A stretch of DNA of 35,963 nucleotides from Myxococcaceae bacterium (GCA_003818285.1 RPRB01000029.1:1-35963); one strand, 5' to 3'; positions 1-7,990 are shown, counted from the stretch's first letter. Translations and numbers: made by a program. Notes: generated by a model from the letters alone, not told the origin.

Positions 1-1251
1 CCGGCCGAAGAACCGGACCATCTTCCCGGCCAGCCGGTACATCCACGGCCGCCGCAGCACGAAGCTGGCCACCGCCACGCCCCGCCGCTTCACCGCCGGG
101 GTGAGGCCGCGAGCGTCGAGCTCCCGGCGCCAGGCGAGGAGCTGGCCGTGGAGGTCGATCCGCACCGGGCAGACGTCGCTGCACGAGCCGCAGAGGCTGG
201 AGGCGAAGGGCAGCGCCGCGTTGCGCGCCGCATCGGCCGCGGGGGCAAGCACCGAGCCGATGGGTCCGGGCACCGTCGTGCCGTAGCTGTGGCCACCGCT
301 GCGCCGGTAGACCGGGCAGGTGTTCATGCAGGCCCCGCATCGGATGCAGCACAGCGCCCCCCGGTGGGTCTCGCTGGCGAGGAGCGCGCTCCGGCCGTTG
401 TCGACCAGGACGATGTGCAGCTCACCCCCGGGGCGGGGACCGTGGAAGTGCGAGGTGTAGGTGGTGATCGGCTGCCCCGTGCCGCTCCGCGCGAGGAGGC
501 GGAGGAACACCGGGAGGTCGACGGCCCTCGGAATCAGCTTTTCCAGCCCCATGCAGGCGATGTGGATCGGCGGGAGGGACACCCCGAGGTCGGCGTTTCC
601 CTCGTTGGTGCAGACCACGAAGCCGCCGGTCTCGGCGATGGCGAAGTTCACCCCGGTGAGGCCGGCCTGGCTGGCCATGAACTTCTGGCGCAGGTGCTGG
701 CGCGCGGCCTCGGTGAGCTGCTTGGGGTCGGAGAGGCCCCCGGGCGTCCCGATGGTCCGGTGGAAGAGCTCGCCGATCTCCTCGCGCTTCATGTGCACTG
801 CGGGCAGGACGATGTGGCTCGGCGGCTCGTGGGCCAGCTGGACGATGCGCTCGCCGAGATCGGTGTCGATGACCTCGATGCCGGCGCGCTCCAGCTCCGG
901 GTTGAGGTGACACTCCTCGGTGAGCATGGACTTGCTCTTCACCAGGCGCGTCACCCCTCGCTCCCGGAGGAGCCCGAGGACGATGGCGTTGTGCTCCGCG
1001 CCGTCGGCCGCCCAGTGCACCCGCGCGCCCAGGGCCGAGGCCTTGCGCTCGAACTCCTCGAGGTACTCGGGGAGCCGGGAGAGGGTGTGGAGCTTGATGC
1101 GTGAGGCCGCGTCCCGGAGTGCCTCCCAGTCGGGCACGGCGCGGGCGGCGCGGTCGCGCTTCGTGCGCACCTGCCACACCGCGGCGTCGTGCCAGTGAAG
1201 GCGCGCGTCGTCCCGGACCAGCCGTTCTGCTGCACGGGCGTGGGCGTTCAT
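1..1251 (-). CDS. lutB: LutB-type iron-sulfur protein of lactate oxidation (C-terminus cut by window edge)
   Basis: The visible 417 codons encode a LutB/YkgF-family protein, a subunit of the LutABC system that oxidises L-lactate to pyruvate in the cytoplasm. An N-terminal LUD domain spans about residues 60-290. It is followed by a ferredoxin-like pair of 4Fe-4S motifs: CIRCGACMNTCP near residue 302 and CGSCSDVCP near residue 354. The family is usually about 470 residues, so roughly the last 50 lie beyond the left edge. The ATG at 1251 was chosen because the reading frame and family similarity begin there; another ATG about 20 bases upstream is out of frame and soon meets a stop. lutA lies upstream on the same strand, but 336 bases separate them, so the two may not share one simple transcript. 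No lutC is visible; it could lie to the left. Family assignment is confident; substrate is inferred. Confidence 0.92.
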   Translation of the reverse strand, partial: MNAHARAAERLVRDDARLHWHDAAVWQVRTKRDRAARAVPDWEALRDAASRIKLHTLSRLPEYLEEFERKASALGARVHWAADGAEHNAIVLGLLRERGVTRLVKSKSMLTEECHLNPELERAGIEVIDTDLGERIVQLAHEPPSHIVLPAVHMKREEIGELFHRTIGTPGGLSDPKQLTEAARQHLRQKFMASQAGLTGVNFAIAETGGFVVCTNEGNADLGVSLPPIHIACMGLEKLIPRAVDLPVFLRLLARSGTGQPITTYTSHFHGPRPGGELHIVLVDNGRSALLASETHRGALCCIRCGACMNTCPVYRRSGGHSYGTTVPGPIGSVLAPAADAARNAALPFASSLCGSCSDVCPVRIDLHGQLLAWRRELDARGLTPAVKRRGVAVASFVLRRPWMYRLAGKMVRFFGR

Positions 1252-1271
1252 GCCGGCCGCCGGACTTTCAT

Positions 1272-1294
1272 CCCGGCGCCTCCAGGGTGCAACG
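1272..1294. repeat. Copy 1 of a short recurring intergenic element
   Basis: A GC-rich element starting CCCGGCGCC and ending CCAGGGTGCAACG. A near-identical copy lies at 2383-2404 and a weaker one at 4330-4350. This copy ends 20 bases upstream of the lutB start on the minus strand and lies 51 bases upstream of the small plus-strand ORF at 1346. It could be a promoter or operator part for either direction; no function is demonstrated. Confidence 0.4.
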
Positions 1295-1345
1295 ATGAAC
1301 GAAAGGAGCGAGGGCGAGCCGGATGGCTATTCTCGATGACTCTCC

Positions 1346-1579
1346 GTGAGCCGGAACGCACGCATCGCGCTGGTCGCCACCCTCCTCATCGTCGCGGTGC
1401 TCGTGGCGGCGACGCTGATGGCCGAGCCGCTGGTGCACCCCTGCCCCACCGCCATCGAGCAGTGCGGGCGGATCTGCGCCGGGCAGACCATCGGGGATCT
1501 CCCCTGGCGGTGCCAGCGAGTCGCGCACTGCGACTGCCCGAAGCCCCTCCCCTGGCCTCACCGGCTCCGCAGCCGCTGA
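1346..1579 (+). CDS. Small Cys-rich membrane-anchored or secreted protein, unknown function
   Basis: This is a 77-residue ORF starting with GTG in the gap between lutA and lutB, on the opposite strand. Residues 7-26 form one hydrophobic segment (ALVATLLIVAVLVAA core) after a basic N-terminus, which reads as a signal anchor or signal peptide. The remainder carries six cysteines, in patterns such as HPCPTAIEQC, GRICAG, WRCQ and CDCP. This could allow disulfides or metal binding if it is exported. No convincing Shine-Dalgarno sequence precedes the GTG. I do not recognise a family. The hydrophobic-then-cysteine layout argues for a real gene, but the short length and GC-rich context leave doubt. 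Confidence 0.5.
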   Translation: MSRNARIALVATLLIVAVLVAATLMAEPLVHPCPTAIEQCGRICAGQTIGDLPWRCQRVAHCDCPKPLPWPHRLRSR

Positions 1580-1587
1580 ACCCCTGG

Positions 1588-2364
1588 TCAAGCTGCCGCC
1601 CCGCTCGGGGCCGCGCTCGCGGACATCGCGGTGTCGAGCACCTGTGCCACGTGCAGGAACTGCAGTGGCGAGCGGCCCCGCCGGGCAATCCCCTCCAGGT
1701 GCATCAGGCAGGACATGTCCACCGCGGTCACCACCTCGGCGCCCGCCTTGGCGTGGTCCGCCACCCGGTCCCGCCCCATCGCCCCGGAGACGGCCGACTC
1801 GTCGACCGAGAAGATCCCGCCGAACCCGCAGCACTCGTCGGCCCGGGTGAGCTCCACGAGCTCGATGCCCTCCAGCGTCGCCAGCAGCGAGTGCACCTTG
1901 TTCCAGGGCTCGATCATCCGCTCGCTGCCGCTCCCCAGGCGGAGCTCCCGGAGCCCGTGGCAGCTCTGGTGGAGGCCCACCCGCTTCCGGAAGGTCCCCG
2001 CGATGCGGCGCACCCCCAGCACGTCGGTGATGAACTCGCAGAGCTCGTAGGTCCGCCCACCCACGGTCTCCACCCGCGGGTCCTCCGGCAGGATGTCGGC
2101 ATAGTGGTGCCGCACCATTGCGGTGCAGCTGCCCGAGGGGCAGACCACCTGCCCATAGCGCTCGAAGACATCGAGGTGGTGACGGGCCACCGGCGCGGCC
2201 GCCGAGACGGCCCCGGCATTGGCCATGGGCTGCCCGCAGCACGTCTGCCCCTCCGGGAACTCCACGGGGACTCCGAGCCGCTCGAGCACCCGCGCGGTCG
2301 CGAGGCCCACCGCCGGGTAGAGCTGGTCCACGTAGCAGGGGATGAACAGGCCCACCGGGTCCAT
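1588..2364 (-). CDS. lutA: LutA/LldE-type CCG-domain subunit of lactate oxidation
   Basis: This 258-residue protein has the two cysteine-rich CCG domains (DUF224) typical of LutA/LldE and heterodisulfide-reductase-like subunits. Domain 1 has C10, the CCGQP motif at C42-C43, and C75/C80. Domain 2 has C135 (HQSC), the CCGFGG motif at C178-C179, and C219. The length is close to that of known LutA (about 240). It is expected to work in the cytoplasm with LutB (1-1251) to pass electrons from L-lactate toward the respiratory chain. The ATG at 2364 is the first start of the conserved frame. Divergent from it, an outer-membrane protein starts at 2448; the 83-base gap holds an imperfect inverted repeat that could be an operator. 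The family is confident; lactate as substrate rests on the lutB context. Confidence 0.92.
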   Translation of the reverse strand: MDPVGLFIPCYVDQLYPAVGLATARVLERLGVPVEFPEGQTCCGQPMANAGAVSAAAPVARHHLDVFERYGQVVCPSGSCTAMVRHHYADILPEDPRVETVGGRTYELCEFITDVLGVRRIAGTFRKRVGLHQSCHGLRELRLGSGSERMIEPWNKVHSLLATLEGIELVELTRADECCGFGGIFSVDESAVSGAMGRDRVADHAKAGAEVVTAVDMSCLMHLEGIARRGRSPLQFLHVAQVLDTAMSASAAPSGAAA

Positions 2365-2382
2365 GGGGGTCGGACTCTCGCG

Positions 2383-2404
2383 CCCGGCGTCCCTGGGTAC
2401 AACG
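2383..2404. repeat. Copy 2 of a short recurring intergenic element
   Basis: It starts CCCGGCG and ends CTGGGTACAACG, and matches the copy at 1272-1294 at nearly every position apart from a one-base gap. It sits 18 bases upstream of the lutA start (minus strand) and 43 bases upstream of the beta-barrel gene (plus strand). Confidence 0.4.
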
Positions 2405-2422
2405 TCCGATTGCTACCCGGGG
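2391..2422. promoter_or_regulatory. Imperfect inverted repeat in the lutA/outer-membrane-protein divergent gap
   Basis: The left arm CCCTGGGTA (2391-2399) and right arm TACCCGGGG (2414-2422) are complementary at 8 of 9 positions around a 14-base centre. It lies between divergent starts at 2364 and 2448, where an operator would be placed. It overlaps the recurring element at 2383-2404. This could be a regulator site or simply a GC-rich hairpin. Confidence 0.35.
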
Positions 2423-2447
2423 TCCCCGGAGGGCAGGCTGCCCCGCC

Positions 2448-3035
2448 ATGCGAACCCACGTCCGCGCGGCCCTCTCGGCATGCCTGCTGCTCCTGGCCCC
2501 CATCGCCGTGGCGCAGACGGGGGAAGTCCCCAGCGCGGATTACGGCACCCAGACGCCACAGGCCGCACCCGAGCCGCCGCCCCCGCCCGAGCCCGGCCTC
2601 GTCCGGCGCTATGCGGTGGGGCCGCGGTTCATCATCGCCCCCGGGGTCTTCATTCCCTCGAGCGGGAGCGCCGGATTCACCCTCGGAGTGGTGGGCGGCT
2701 ATGGGTTCGATATGGGTCCAGTCATCCTCACCCCCGCCGTCATGGCCCAGGGGAGCTGGAGCGGCGACTGGAGCGTCTACACCGGCCTCGGTGGGCTGCG
2801 GGTCACCCTGCCGGTCGGGAATTTCGGGCCCTACATCGAGGGGGGTATCGGGTACGGCCACGTCGGCGGGCCGTTCGACTACTCGGCGGGTGGGCTCGCC
2901 CTCCGCGCCGGCGCCGGCTTCATCATGTTCTTCAGCCCGTCGTTCGCCCTCGGAGTGAGCGTGACGTACGACACCATCGTCGACACGCCGTACAAGACCT
3001 GGATCATCGCGCCGCTCATCCTCCTGGCGTTCTAG
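2448..3035 (+). CDS. Outer-membrane beta-barrel protein
   Basis: This 195-residue protein has a clear Sec signal peptide (basic MRTHVR, a hydrophobic ALSACLLLLAPIAV core, cleavage after AVA-Q near residue 23). A Pro-rich linker of about 25 residues follows, rich in PPPPPEP. Residues 55-195 alternate glycine and aromatic residues in short strands (GVVGGYGFDMG, YTGLGGLRVTL, YIEGGIGYGHVGG, LRAGAGFIMFF) and end near a terminal phenylalanine. This pattern is typical of small 8-stranded outer-membrane barrels. No specific family (OmpW, OmpA-like) is recognised with confidence. It is divergent from lutA, so shared regulation is possible but not shown. Confidence 0.75.
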   Translation: MRTHVRAALSACLLLLAPIAVAQTGEVPSADYGTQTPQAAPEPPPPPEPGLVRRYAVGPRFIIAPGVFIPSSGSAGFTLGVVGGYGFDMGPVILTPAVMAQGSWSGDWSVYTGLGGLRVTLPVGNFGPYIEGGIGYGHVGGPFDYSAGGLALRAGAGFIMFFSPSFALGVSVTYDTIVDTPYKTWIIAPLILLAF

Positions 3036-3151
3036 GCCCACGGTCGTAGGACCGGGCCAAACTTTGGACAACGTCGAGGCAGAAACACTGCTAGTCTGCG
3101 CGCTTCTCGCCGGTTTCACCCGAAATTCGGGTCTCCAGGAGTCTCACTCGC

Positions 3152-4288
3152 ATGACCACAGCCTTGCAGCCCTCCGCGGCCGCGCCGTCCATCGATCTCG
3201 CCACTCCCAACGGGAAGAAGCTCCCGATGGCCACCTTCGTCGAGAAGTACGTCAGTGGCGAGATCCAGGTCAGCGGGGATCTGCAGGCCTTCCTCCGGCG
3301 CAAGGAGGAAGTGCTCAACCACCGGCTCACCTGGGAGCAGATGAAGTTCCTGGTCGGCGGCTTCATCCCCTCGGTGCTGATCCACACCCAGGCCGCAGAC
3401 CGGAAGACCGTCACCGGCCACTACGATCGCGGGAACGACTTCTTCAACGCGTTCCTCGGCGACATCATGATCTATACCTCGGCCTTCTTCGAGAACCCGA
3501 GCGACACGCTCGAGGACGCTCAGCGCCGGAAGCTCGAGGTGGTGGCGAAGAAGATCCAGGTCAAGCCCGGCGAGCGGCTGCTCGACATCGGCTGCGGCTG
3601 GGGCACCCTGGTGGCGCACATGGCCGAGCACCACGGCGCCGATGCCACCGGCGTCACGCTGGCCGCGCGCCAGGCGGAGTTCGGCGCCGATCGAATCGCG
3701 AAGAAGGGGCTCGCCGACAAGGCGCGGATCCTGACCCTGGACTACCGCGACATCCCCCGCCAGAGGTGGAACAAGATCACGGTGCTGGAGATGGCCGAGC
3801 ACGTGGGAATCCGGAAGTTCCAGAAGTTCATGCGCCAGCTGAACAGCATGCTCGAGGAGGACGGCATTCTCTTCCTCCAGATCGCCGGCCTCCGCCGCAA
3901 CTGGACCGCCGAGGACTTCACCTGGGGGATGTTCATGTCGAAGTACGTCTTCCCCGGCGCGGATGCCTCGATGCCGCTGAGCTTCGTCTGCAACAACCTC
4001 GAGCGGGCGGGCTTCGAGATTCACAGCGTGGAGAACATCGGCATCCACTACTCGCTCACCATCGAGCGCTGGTACCGCAACTGGCTCAGGAACCGGGACG
4101 CGGTGGTCCAGGGCTACGGCGAACGCTGGTTCCGGCTCTGGGAGATCTTCCTCGCCTGGTCGGTGGTGGTCTCCGAGCGCGGCGGCTCCACCGCCTTCCA
4201 GCTGGTCTGCAACAAGAACAAGTCGTCCTTCGACCGCAAGCGCTGGATCGGCGAGCGCGGCCGGCTGGTCGACATCCGGAAGAGCTGA
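3152..4288 (+). CDS. cfa: Cyclopropane-fatty-acyl-phospholipid synthase family methyltransferase
   Basis: This 378-residue protein resembles Cfa (382 residues in E. coli). The enzyme transfers a methylene group from S-adenosylmethionine to the double bond of unsaturated acyl chains in membrane phospholipids. Seen here are an N-terminal helical part; the HYDRGNDFF motif at 90-98, matching HYDLGNDLF of Cfa; the SAM-binding glycine motif LLDIGCGWG at 143-151; and LEMAEHVG at about 212-219, in the position of the catalytic Glu/His region. The ATG at 3152 begins the conserved frame; no strong ribosome binding site is visible. It stands alone, with an ArsR-type regulator 124 bases downstream. Related SAM enzymes (hydroxymycolate or sphingolipid methyltransferases) share the fold, so the exact lipid product is inferred. 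Confidence 0.9.
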   Translation: MTTALQPSAAAPSIDLATPNGKKLPMATFVEKYVSGEIQVSGDLQAFLRRKEEVLNHRLTWEQMKFLVGGFIPSVLIHTQAADRKTVTGHYDRGNDFFNAFLGDIMIYTSAFFENPSDTLEDAQRRKLEVVAKKIQVKPGERLLDIGCGWGTLVAHMAEHHGADATGVTLAARQAEFGADRIAKKGLADKARILTLDYRDIPRQRWNKITVLEMAEHVGIRKFQKFMRQLNSMLEEDGILFLQIAGLRRNWTAEDFTWGMFMSKYVFPGADASMPLSFVCNNLERAGFEIHSVENIGIHYSLTIERWYRNWLRNRDAVVQGYGERWFRLWEIFLAWSVVVSERGGSTAFQLVCNKNKSSFDRKRWIGERGRLVDIRKS

Positions 4289-4316
4289 GCCGCGCCCGTG
4301 CGCTGACGGATCGCAC

Positions 4317-4337
4317 GCCCCGGAACACCCCCGGGGC
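4317..4337. terminator. GC-rich hairpin after the cfa gene
   Basis: GCCCCGG (4317-4323) and CCGGGGC (4331-4337) form a perfect 7-bp stem with a 7-base loop, 28 bases after the cfa stop. No T-run follows, so intrinsic termination is uncertain. Confidence 0.3.
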
Positions 4338-4350
4338 ACCAGGGTACGTC
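4330..4350. repeat. Weaker copy 3 of the recurring intergenic element
   Basis: CCCGGGGC followed by ACCAGGGTACGTC aligns with the elements at 1272 and 2383 except for the final AACG. It lies 62 bases upstream of the ArsR-like gene and overlaps the hairpin at 4317-4337. Confidence 0.3.
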
Positions 4351-4412
4351 TGCACGAAGATTCGGCCACGACCGAAGCATCGCAACGGCTCCGGGGCTAG
4401 GGTTCCGGAGCC

Positions 4413-5111
4413 ATGGACGATCTCCGCCCCGCGAGCCGCCTGGACATCGCCGCCGTCGCCGCCCTGCTCTCGGAGCCGGCGCGGGTCTCGATCGTCTCCG
4501 CGCTGATGGACGGCCAGTCGCGGCCGGCCACCGAGCTGGCTCGCATCGCCGGGGTCTCGCCCTCGACGGGGAGCGAGCACCTGGCGCTCCTGACCCGCGG
4601 CGGCCTGCTCCGCGTCGAGCAGCACGGCCGGCACCGCTACCACCGGCTGTCGAGCGACGAGGTGGCCCGGGCCTTCGAGAGTCTGTCCCTGCTCACCACT
4701 CGGCCGGTCCGAAGCGCGAGCATCGACCCGGACGACGCCGCCTTCCGCCGGGCGCGGACCTGCTATCGGCACCTCGCGGGCGAGCTCGGGGTGGGCCTGG
4801 TCGACGCGCTGCTCGAGCGCCGTCTGGTGCGCCGGGAGGGCCTCCGGTACACGCTGACTGCCGTCGGGCAGCGGAGGGGCACGGCGCTCGGGCTGGTCGA
4901 GGAGACGGACGGGCTGCTGGAGGGGCGCGCCTGCCTGGACTGGACCGAGCGGCGCGACCACCTTGCCGGACCCCTCGGCGTCGGCCTCACCGAGGGGCTC
5001 CTGGAGCTCGGCTGGGTCAGGCGGAAGCCCGGGACACGCGCGCTCCGGGTCACGGTGGACGGGGCCCGCGGGTTCCGGGATGCGTTCGGCCTCTCCGTCG
5101 AGGCCGGCTGA
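4413..5111 (+). CDS. ArsR-family transcriptional regulator with a duplicated C-terminal module
   Basis: This 232-residue protein has an ArsR-type winged helix at about residues 14-82: EPARVSIVSALMDG, then the recognition region GVSPSTGSEHLALL, then the wing QHGRHRYHRL. It lacks the CxC metal site of the SmtB/ArsR founders. The C-terminal 120 residues contain two similar units. Unit 1 (117-152) has CYRHLAGELGVGL-x-DALLE-x-LVRR; unit 2 (174-221) has C-x8-HLAGPLGVGL-x-GLLE-x-WVRR. Each has a Cys and a His before the LAG motif, which could form a sensor site. The length is about twice that of classical ArsR proteins (100-120). The target genes are unknown; the upstream cfa gene is the nearest candidate. 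Confidence 0.85.
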   Translation: MDDLRPASRLDIAAVAALLSEPARVSIVSALMDGQSRPATELARIAGVSPSTGSEHLALLTRGGLLRVEQHGRHRYHRLSSDEVARAFESLSLLTTRPVRSASIDPDDAAFRRARTCYRHLAGELGVGLVDALLERRLVRREGLRYTLTAVGQRRGTALGLVEETDGLLEGRACLDWTERRDHLAGPLGVGLTEGLLELGWVRRKPGTRALRVTVDGARGFRDAFGLSVEAG

Positions 5112-5133
5112 GGCCGCGAGAAGGCGGACCGGC

Positions 5134-5151
5134 GCCGGAGGGAGCTCCGGC
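5134..5151. terminator. Hairpin between convergent genes
   Basis: GCCGGAG and CTCCGGC form a 7-bp stem with a GGAG loop between the ArsR-like gene stop (5111) and the ndk stop (5151-5153). The convergent placement suits a bidirectional terminator, but there is no T-tract. Confidence 0.35.
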
Positions 5152-5588
5152 TACCGCTTCGAGGCGTAGGGCGTGATTTCCGTGTCCCGGAAGAAGTAGG
5201 CGATCTCGGTCTTCGCGTTCTCCGGGCTATCGGAGCCGTGGACGGTGTTCTTCTCCACGTCGGTCGCGAAGTCCTTCCGGATGGTGCCTGGCGCGGCGTT
5301 GGCGGGGTTGGTGGCACCCATGACCTCGCGGTTCTTCGCGATCGCGTTCTCGCCCTCGAGCACCATCAGGACGACGGGCCCCGAGGTCATGAAGGTCACG
5401 AGGTCCTTGAAGAAGGGCCGCGCCTTGTGGACCACGTAGAAGCCCTCCGCTTCGCGCTGCGAGAGGTGCTGCATCCGCATCGCCACCGGCTTGAGGCCGT
5501 TCTCCTCGAAGCGAGTGATGATCTTCCCGATGATTCCCTTCTCCAGCCCGTCGGGCTTGATGATGGAGAGGGTGCGCTCAGTGGCCAT
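5151..5588 (-). CDS. ndk: Nucleoside diphosphate kinase
   Basis: This 145-residue cytosolic enzyme moves the gamma-phosphate of ATP to other (d)NDPs through a phosphohistidine. The family pattern is complete: [10 protein letters not shown] at the start, the RxxMGxTNP-like segment at about 87-95 ([10 protein letters not shown]), and the active-site motif NTVHGSDS with His117. The length is normal for the family (about 140). It lies 21 bases downstream of sucD on the same strand, so it is probably the third gene of a sucC-sucD-ndk unit. This pairing makes sense because succinyl-CoA synthetase makes ATP or GTP and Ndk interconverts them. The assignment is secure. Confidence 0.97.
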   Translation of the reverse strand: MATERTLSIIKPDGLEKGIIGKIITRFEENGLKPVAMRMQHLSQREAEGFYVVHKARPFFKDLVTFMTSGPVVLMVLEGENAIAKNREVMGATNPANAAPGTIRKDFATDVEKNTVHGSDSPENAKTEIAYFFRDTEITPYASKR

Positions 5589-5609
5589 GTCCGTTTCGTT
5601 CCTTCGTGT

Positions 5610-6497
5610 CTAGCGACGACCGCGCTGGAGCGCGGCCTGCAATGTGGTCCCGAGCTCGGCCGGCGACGGCGCCATCAGCACTCCCGCCGCCTCCATCGCC
5701 TTGATCTTCTCCGCCGCGGTCCCCTTCCCTCCGGCGATGATCGCTCCGGCGTGTCCCATCCGCTTGCCCGGCGGGGCCGAGACTCCGGCGATGAACCCGG
5801 CGATGGGCTTCCTGAACTCCTTGCCGATGTACTGCGCTGCAGTCTCCTCGGCGCTTCCGCCGATCTCGCCGATCATGATCACCGCGTCGGTCTCGGGGTC
5901 GGCATTGAAGAGCTGGAGGCAGTCGACGAAGTCGGTCCCGTTCACCGGGTCACCGCCGATACCCACCGCGGTCGACTGGCCCAGCCCGAGCTGCGTGAGC
6001 TGGAACACCGCCTCGTAGGTCAGCGTTCCCGAACGGGAGACGACGCCGATCCGCCCGGGCTTGTGGATGTGCCCGGGCATGATGCCGATCTTGCACTTCG
6101 CGCCGGGGGTGATGACCCCGGGGCAGTTCGGGCCCACCAGCCGCACCGGCCGGCCCTGCAGCGCGCGCTTCACCTTCACCATGTCCATCACCGGGATGCC
6201 CTCGGTGATGACGATGATCAGCGGCACCCCGGCCTCGGCGGCCTCGAGGATGGCGTCCCCGGCGAACGGCGGCGGCACGAAGATGACGCTGACGTTGGCG
6301 CCCGTCTGCTTCACCGCGTCCGCAACGGTGTTGAAGATCGGAATACGGTCCTGGAACTCGGTCCCGCCCTTTCCCGGCGTGACTCCGGCGACGAGCTTCG
6401 TCCCGTAGTCGAGCATCTGGCCGGCGTGGAAGGAGCCCGCCGAGCCGGTGATGCCCTGCATCAGCACCCGGGTGTTCTGGTCGACGAGGATGCTCAT
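5610..6497 (-). CDS. sucD: Succinyl-CoA synthetase, alpha subunit
   Basis: This 295-residue subunit binds CoA and carries the phosphohistidine of succinyl-CoA synthetase, which converts succinyl-CoA plus ADP/GDP and phosphate to succinate, CoA and ATP/GTP. Seen here are the N-terminal CoA-binding Rossmann region ([15 protein letters not shown]), the VGPNCPG segment at about 121-127, and the active-site His249 in [10 protein letters not shown] (E. coli His246). The start ATG overlaps the sucC stop by four bases (ATGA), so translation is likely coupled. It is full length and has no anomalies. Confidence 0.98.
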   Translation of the reverse strand: MSILVDQNTRVLMQGITGSAGSFHAGQMLDYGTKLVAGVTPGKGGTEFQDRIPIFNTVADAVKQTGANVSVIFVPPPFAGDAILEAAEAGVPLIIVITEGIPVMDMVKVKRALQGRPVRLVGPNCPGVITPGAKCKIGIMPGHIHKPGRIGVVSRSGTLTYEAVFQLTQLGLGQSTAVGIGGDPVNGTDFVDCLQLFNADPETDAVIMIGEIGGSAEETAAQYIGKEFRKPIAGFIAGVSAPPGKRMGHAGAIIAGGKGTAAEKIKAMEAAGVLMAPSPAELGTTLQAALQRGRR

Positions 6498-7669
6498 GAC
6501 ACCTTCTCCCCCCGGGCCGCAGCGACGGCCTTCTCCGCCGCCTGGCGCAAATTATCCGCGGGGATGATGGGCAGGCCCGACTTGCGGAGGAGCTCCTTCC
6601 CCAGCTCCACGTTGGTGCCCTCGAGCCGGACCACCAGGGGGACCGAGAGCTTCACCTCCCGGGCGGCGGCCACCACGCCCTCGGCGATGACGTCGCACTT
6701 CATGATCCCGCCGAAGATGTTGATCAGGACCGCCTTCACCGCCTTGCTGCTGAGGATGAGCTTGAAGGCCTCGGTGACCTTCTCCCTGCTGGCCCCGCCG
6801 CCCACGTCGAGGAAGTTCGCCGGCTGGCCACCCACCAGCTTGATGGTGTCCATCGTCGCCATCGCCAGTCCGGCGCCGTTCACCATGCACCCGATGTTTC
6901 CGTCGAGCGAGATGTAGGCCAGGTCGTGCTCCTTGGCCCGGGCCTCGATCGGGTCCTCCTCGGCGATATCCCGGTAGCCGACCAGGTCCTTGTGCCGGTA
7001 GAGCGCGTTGTCGTCGAAGTTCAGCTTGGCGTCGAGCGCCATCACCGAGCCGTCCTTGAGCAGGACCAGCGGGTTCACCTCGGCGAGCGAGGCGTCGGTC
7101 TCCACGTAGCAGCGGTAGAGCGCGCGGGAAAACGCCACGAACTTGCCGATGCTGTCGCCGGTCAGCCCGAGCCCGAAGGCCAGCGTCCGGGCCTGATAGT
7201 CCGCGAGCCCCACCACCGGGTCGATGGACTCGACGAGGATCGCTTCCGGCCTCTTCGCCGCCACCTCCTCGATCTCCACCCCGCCCTCGCTCGAGGCCAT
7301 GATCGACAGCCGCGACGTGGCCCGGTCCAGGGTCATGCCCAGGTAGAACTCCCGCTCGATGGGGAGCCCCTCCTCGACGTAGACCTTGCCGACCTTCTGG
7401 CCCTCGGGCCCGGTCTGGTGCGTCTTGAGCATCATTCCCAGGATCTGGGAGGCGAGCGTCTTCGCCTCGGCAGGGCTCTTCGCGAGCTTCACCCCGCCGC
7501 CCTTTCCCCGTCCGCCGGCGTGGATCTGCGCCTTCACGACCACCACCGGGGTTCCCAGGGAGGTCGCGGCCTTCTCGGCTTCCTCGGGGGTGGTGGCCAG
7601 GATTCCGCGCGGGGTGGGCACCCCGTACTTCCGGAACAGCTCCTTGCCCTGATACTCGTGGATCTTCAT
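6494..7669 (-). CDS. sucC: Succinyl-CoA synthetase, beta subunit (ADP/GDP-forming)
   Basis: This 391-residue protein (E. coli SucC 388) is the nucleotide-binding beta subunit. It opens with [20 protein letters not shown], the conserved SucC beginning, and this fixes the start at 7669; an open frame extends upstream but has no family similarity. The ATP-grasp domain covers about residues 1-235, including [19 protein letters not shown]. The C-terminal ligase domain includes the phosphate-binding segment [16 protein letters not shown]. It is the first gene of sucC-sucD-ndk. A 321-base gap separates it from sdhB upstream, so it may have its own promoter, though none stands out. Whether it uses ADP or GDP cannot be told by eye. 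Confidence 0.97.
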   Translation of the reverse strand: MKIHEYQGKELFRKYGVPTPRGILATTPEEAEKAATSLGTPVVVVKAQIHAGGRGKGGGVKLAKSPAEAKTLASQILGMMLKTHQTGPEGQKVGKVYVEEGLPIEREFYLGMTLDRATSRLSIMASSEGGVEIEEVAAKRPEAILVESIDPVVGLADYQARTLAFGLGLTGDSIGKFVAFSRALYRCYVETDASLAEVNPLVLLKDGSVMALDAKLNFDDNALYRHKDLVGYRDIAEEDPIEARAKEHDLAYISLDGNIGCMVNGAGLAMATMDTIKLVGGQPANFLDVGGGASREKVTEAFKLILSSKAVKAVLINIFGGIMKCDVIAEGVVAAAREVKLSVPLVVRLEGTNVELGKELLRKSGLPIIPADNLRQAAEKAVAAARGEKVS

Positions 7670-7695
7670 GGGATGTCGCCCGTGGGGGGGCGCGC

Positions 7696-7917
7696 ATGTC
7701 TCACGCAGAAACCGAGGCGAGGCAAGGGGGAAACGCACCGCGGCACCCCGGCCCGACCGCAGGGCCGGCCCTTCCTCCTCCAGGCGGGGTCTCCCCCGCT
7801 GCGGGCTGGTGGCAGGCCGCCGCCGTCCTCCTCCTCTTCGGGCTCGTCGCGCACGCCTGGATCCTGAAGGCCGGGAGCGACTTCGAGGTCTTCCGGCTCG
7901 CCGGCTGGCGCACCTGA
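7696..7917 (+). CDS. Small putative membrane protein, perhaps a gene remnant
   Basis: This is a 73-residue frame on the strand opposite to sucC and sdhB, filling most of their 321-base gap. After about 38 Pro/Gly-rich residues it has one membrane segment ([18 protein letters not shown]) followed by [13 protein letters not shown] and a stop. The post-membrane motif resembles the start of the first periplasmic loop in GT-C type (GT87-like) membrane glycosyltransferases, which are about 400 residues. This could therefore be the broken 5' end of such a gene. Reading on in another frame gives only 14 more residues ([13 protein letters not shown]) before a stop, so nothing else of the gene remains. 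No clear ribosome binding site is present. It may also be a spurious frame in GC-rich DNA. Confidence 0.35.
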   Translation: MSHAETEARQGGNAPRHPGPTAGPALPPPGGVSPAAGWWQAAAVLLLFGLVAHAWILKAGSDFEVFRLAGWRT

Positions 7918-7990
7918 CCTTCGACGGGCACGAGGTGCACCGCGCCCGCTGAACGCCGGGGCCGATGCCCTTTCAAGCGGCCGCCTCGAC

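Noticed and set aside
3058-3100. Possible promoter upstream of cfa (TTGGAC with a distant CTAGTC)
   Set aside because: The spacing is outside the normal 16-18 bases and the -10 match is poor.
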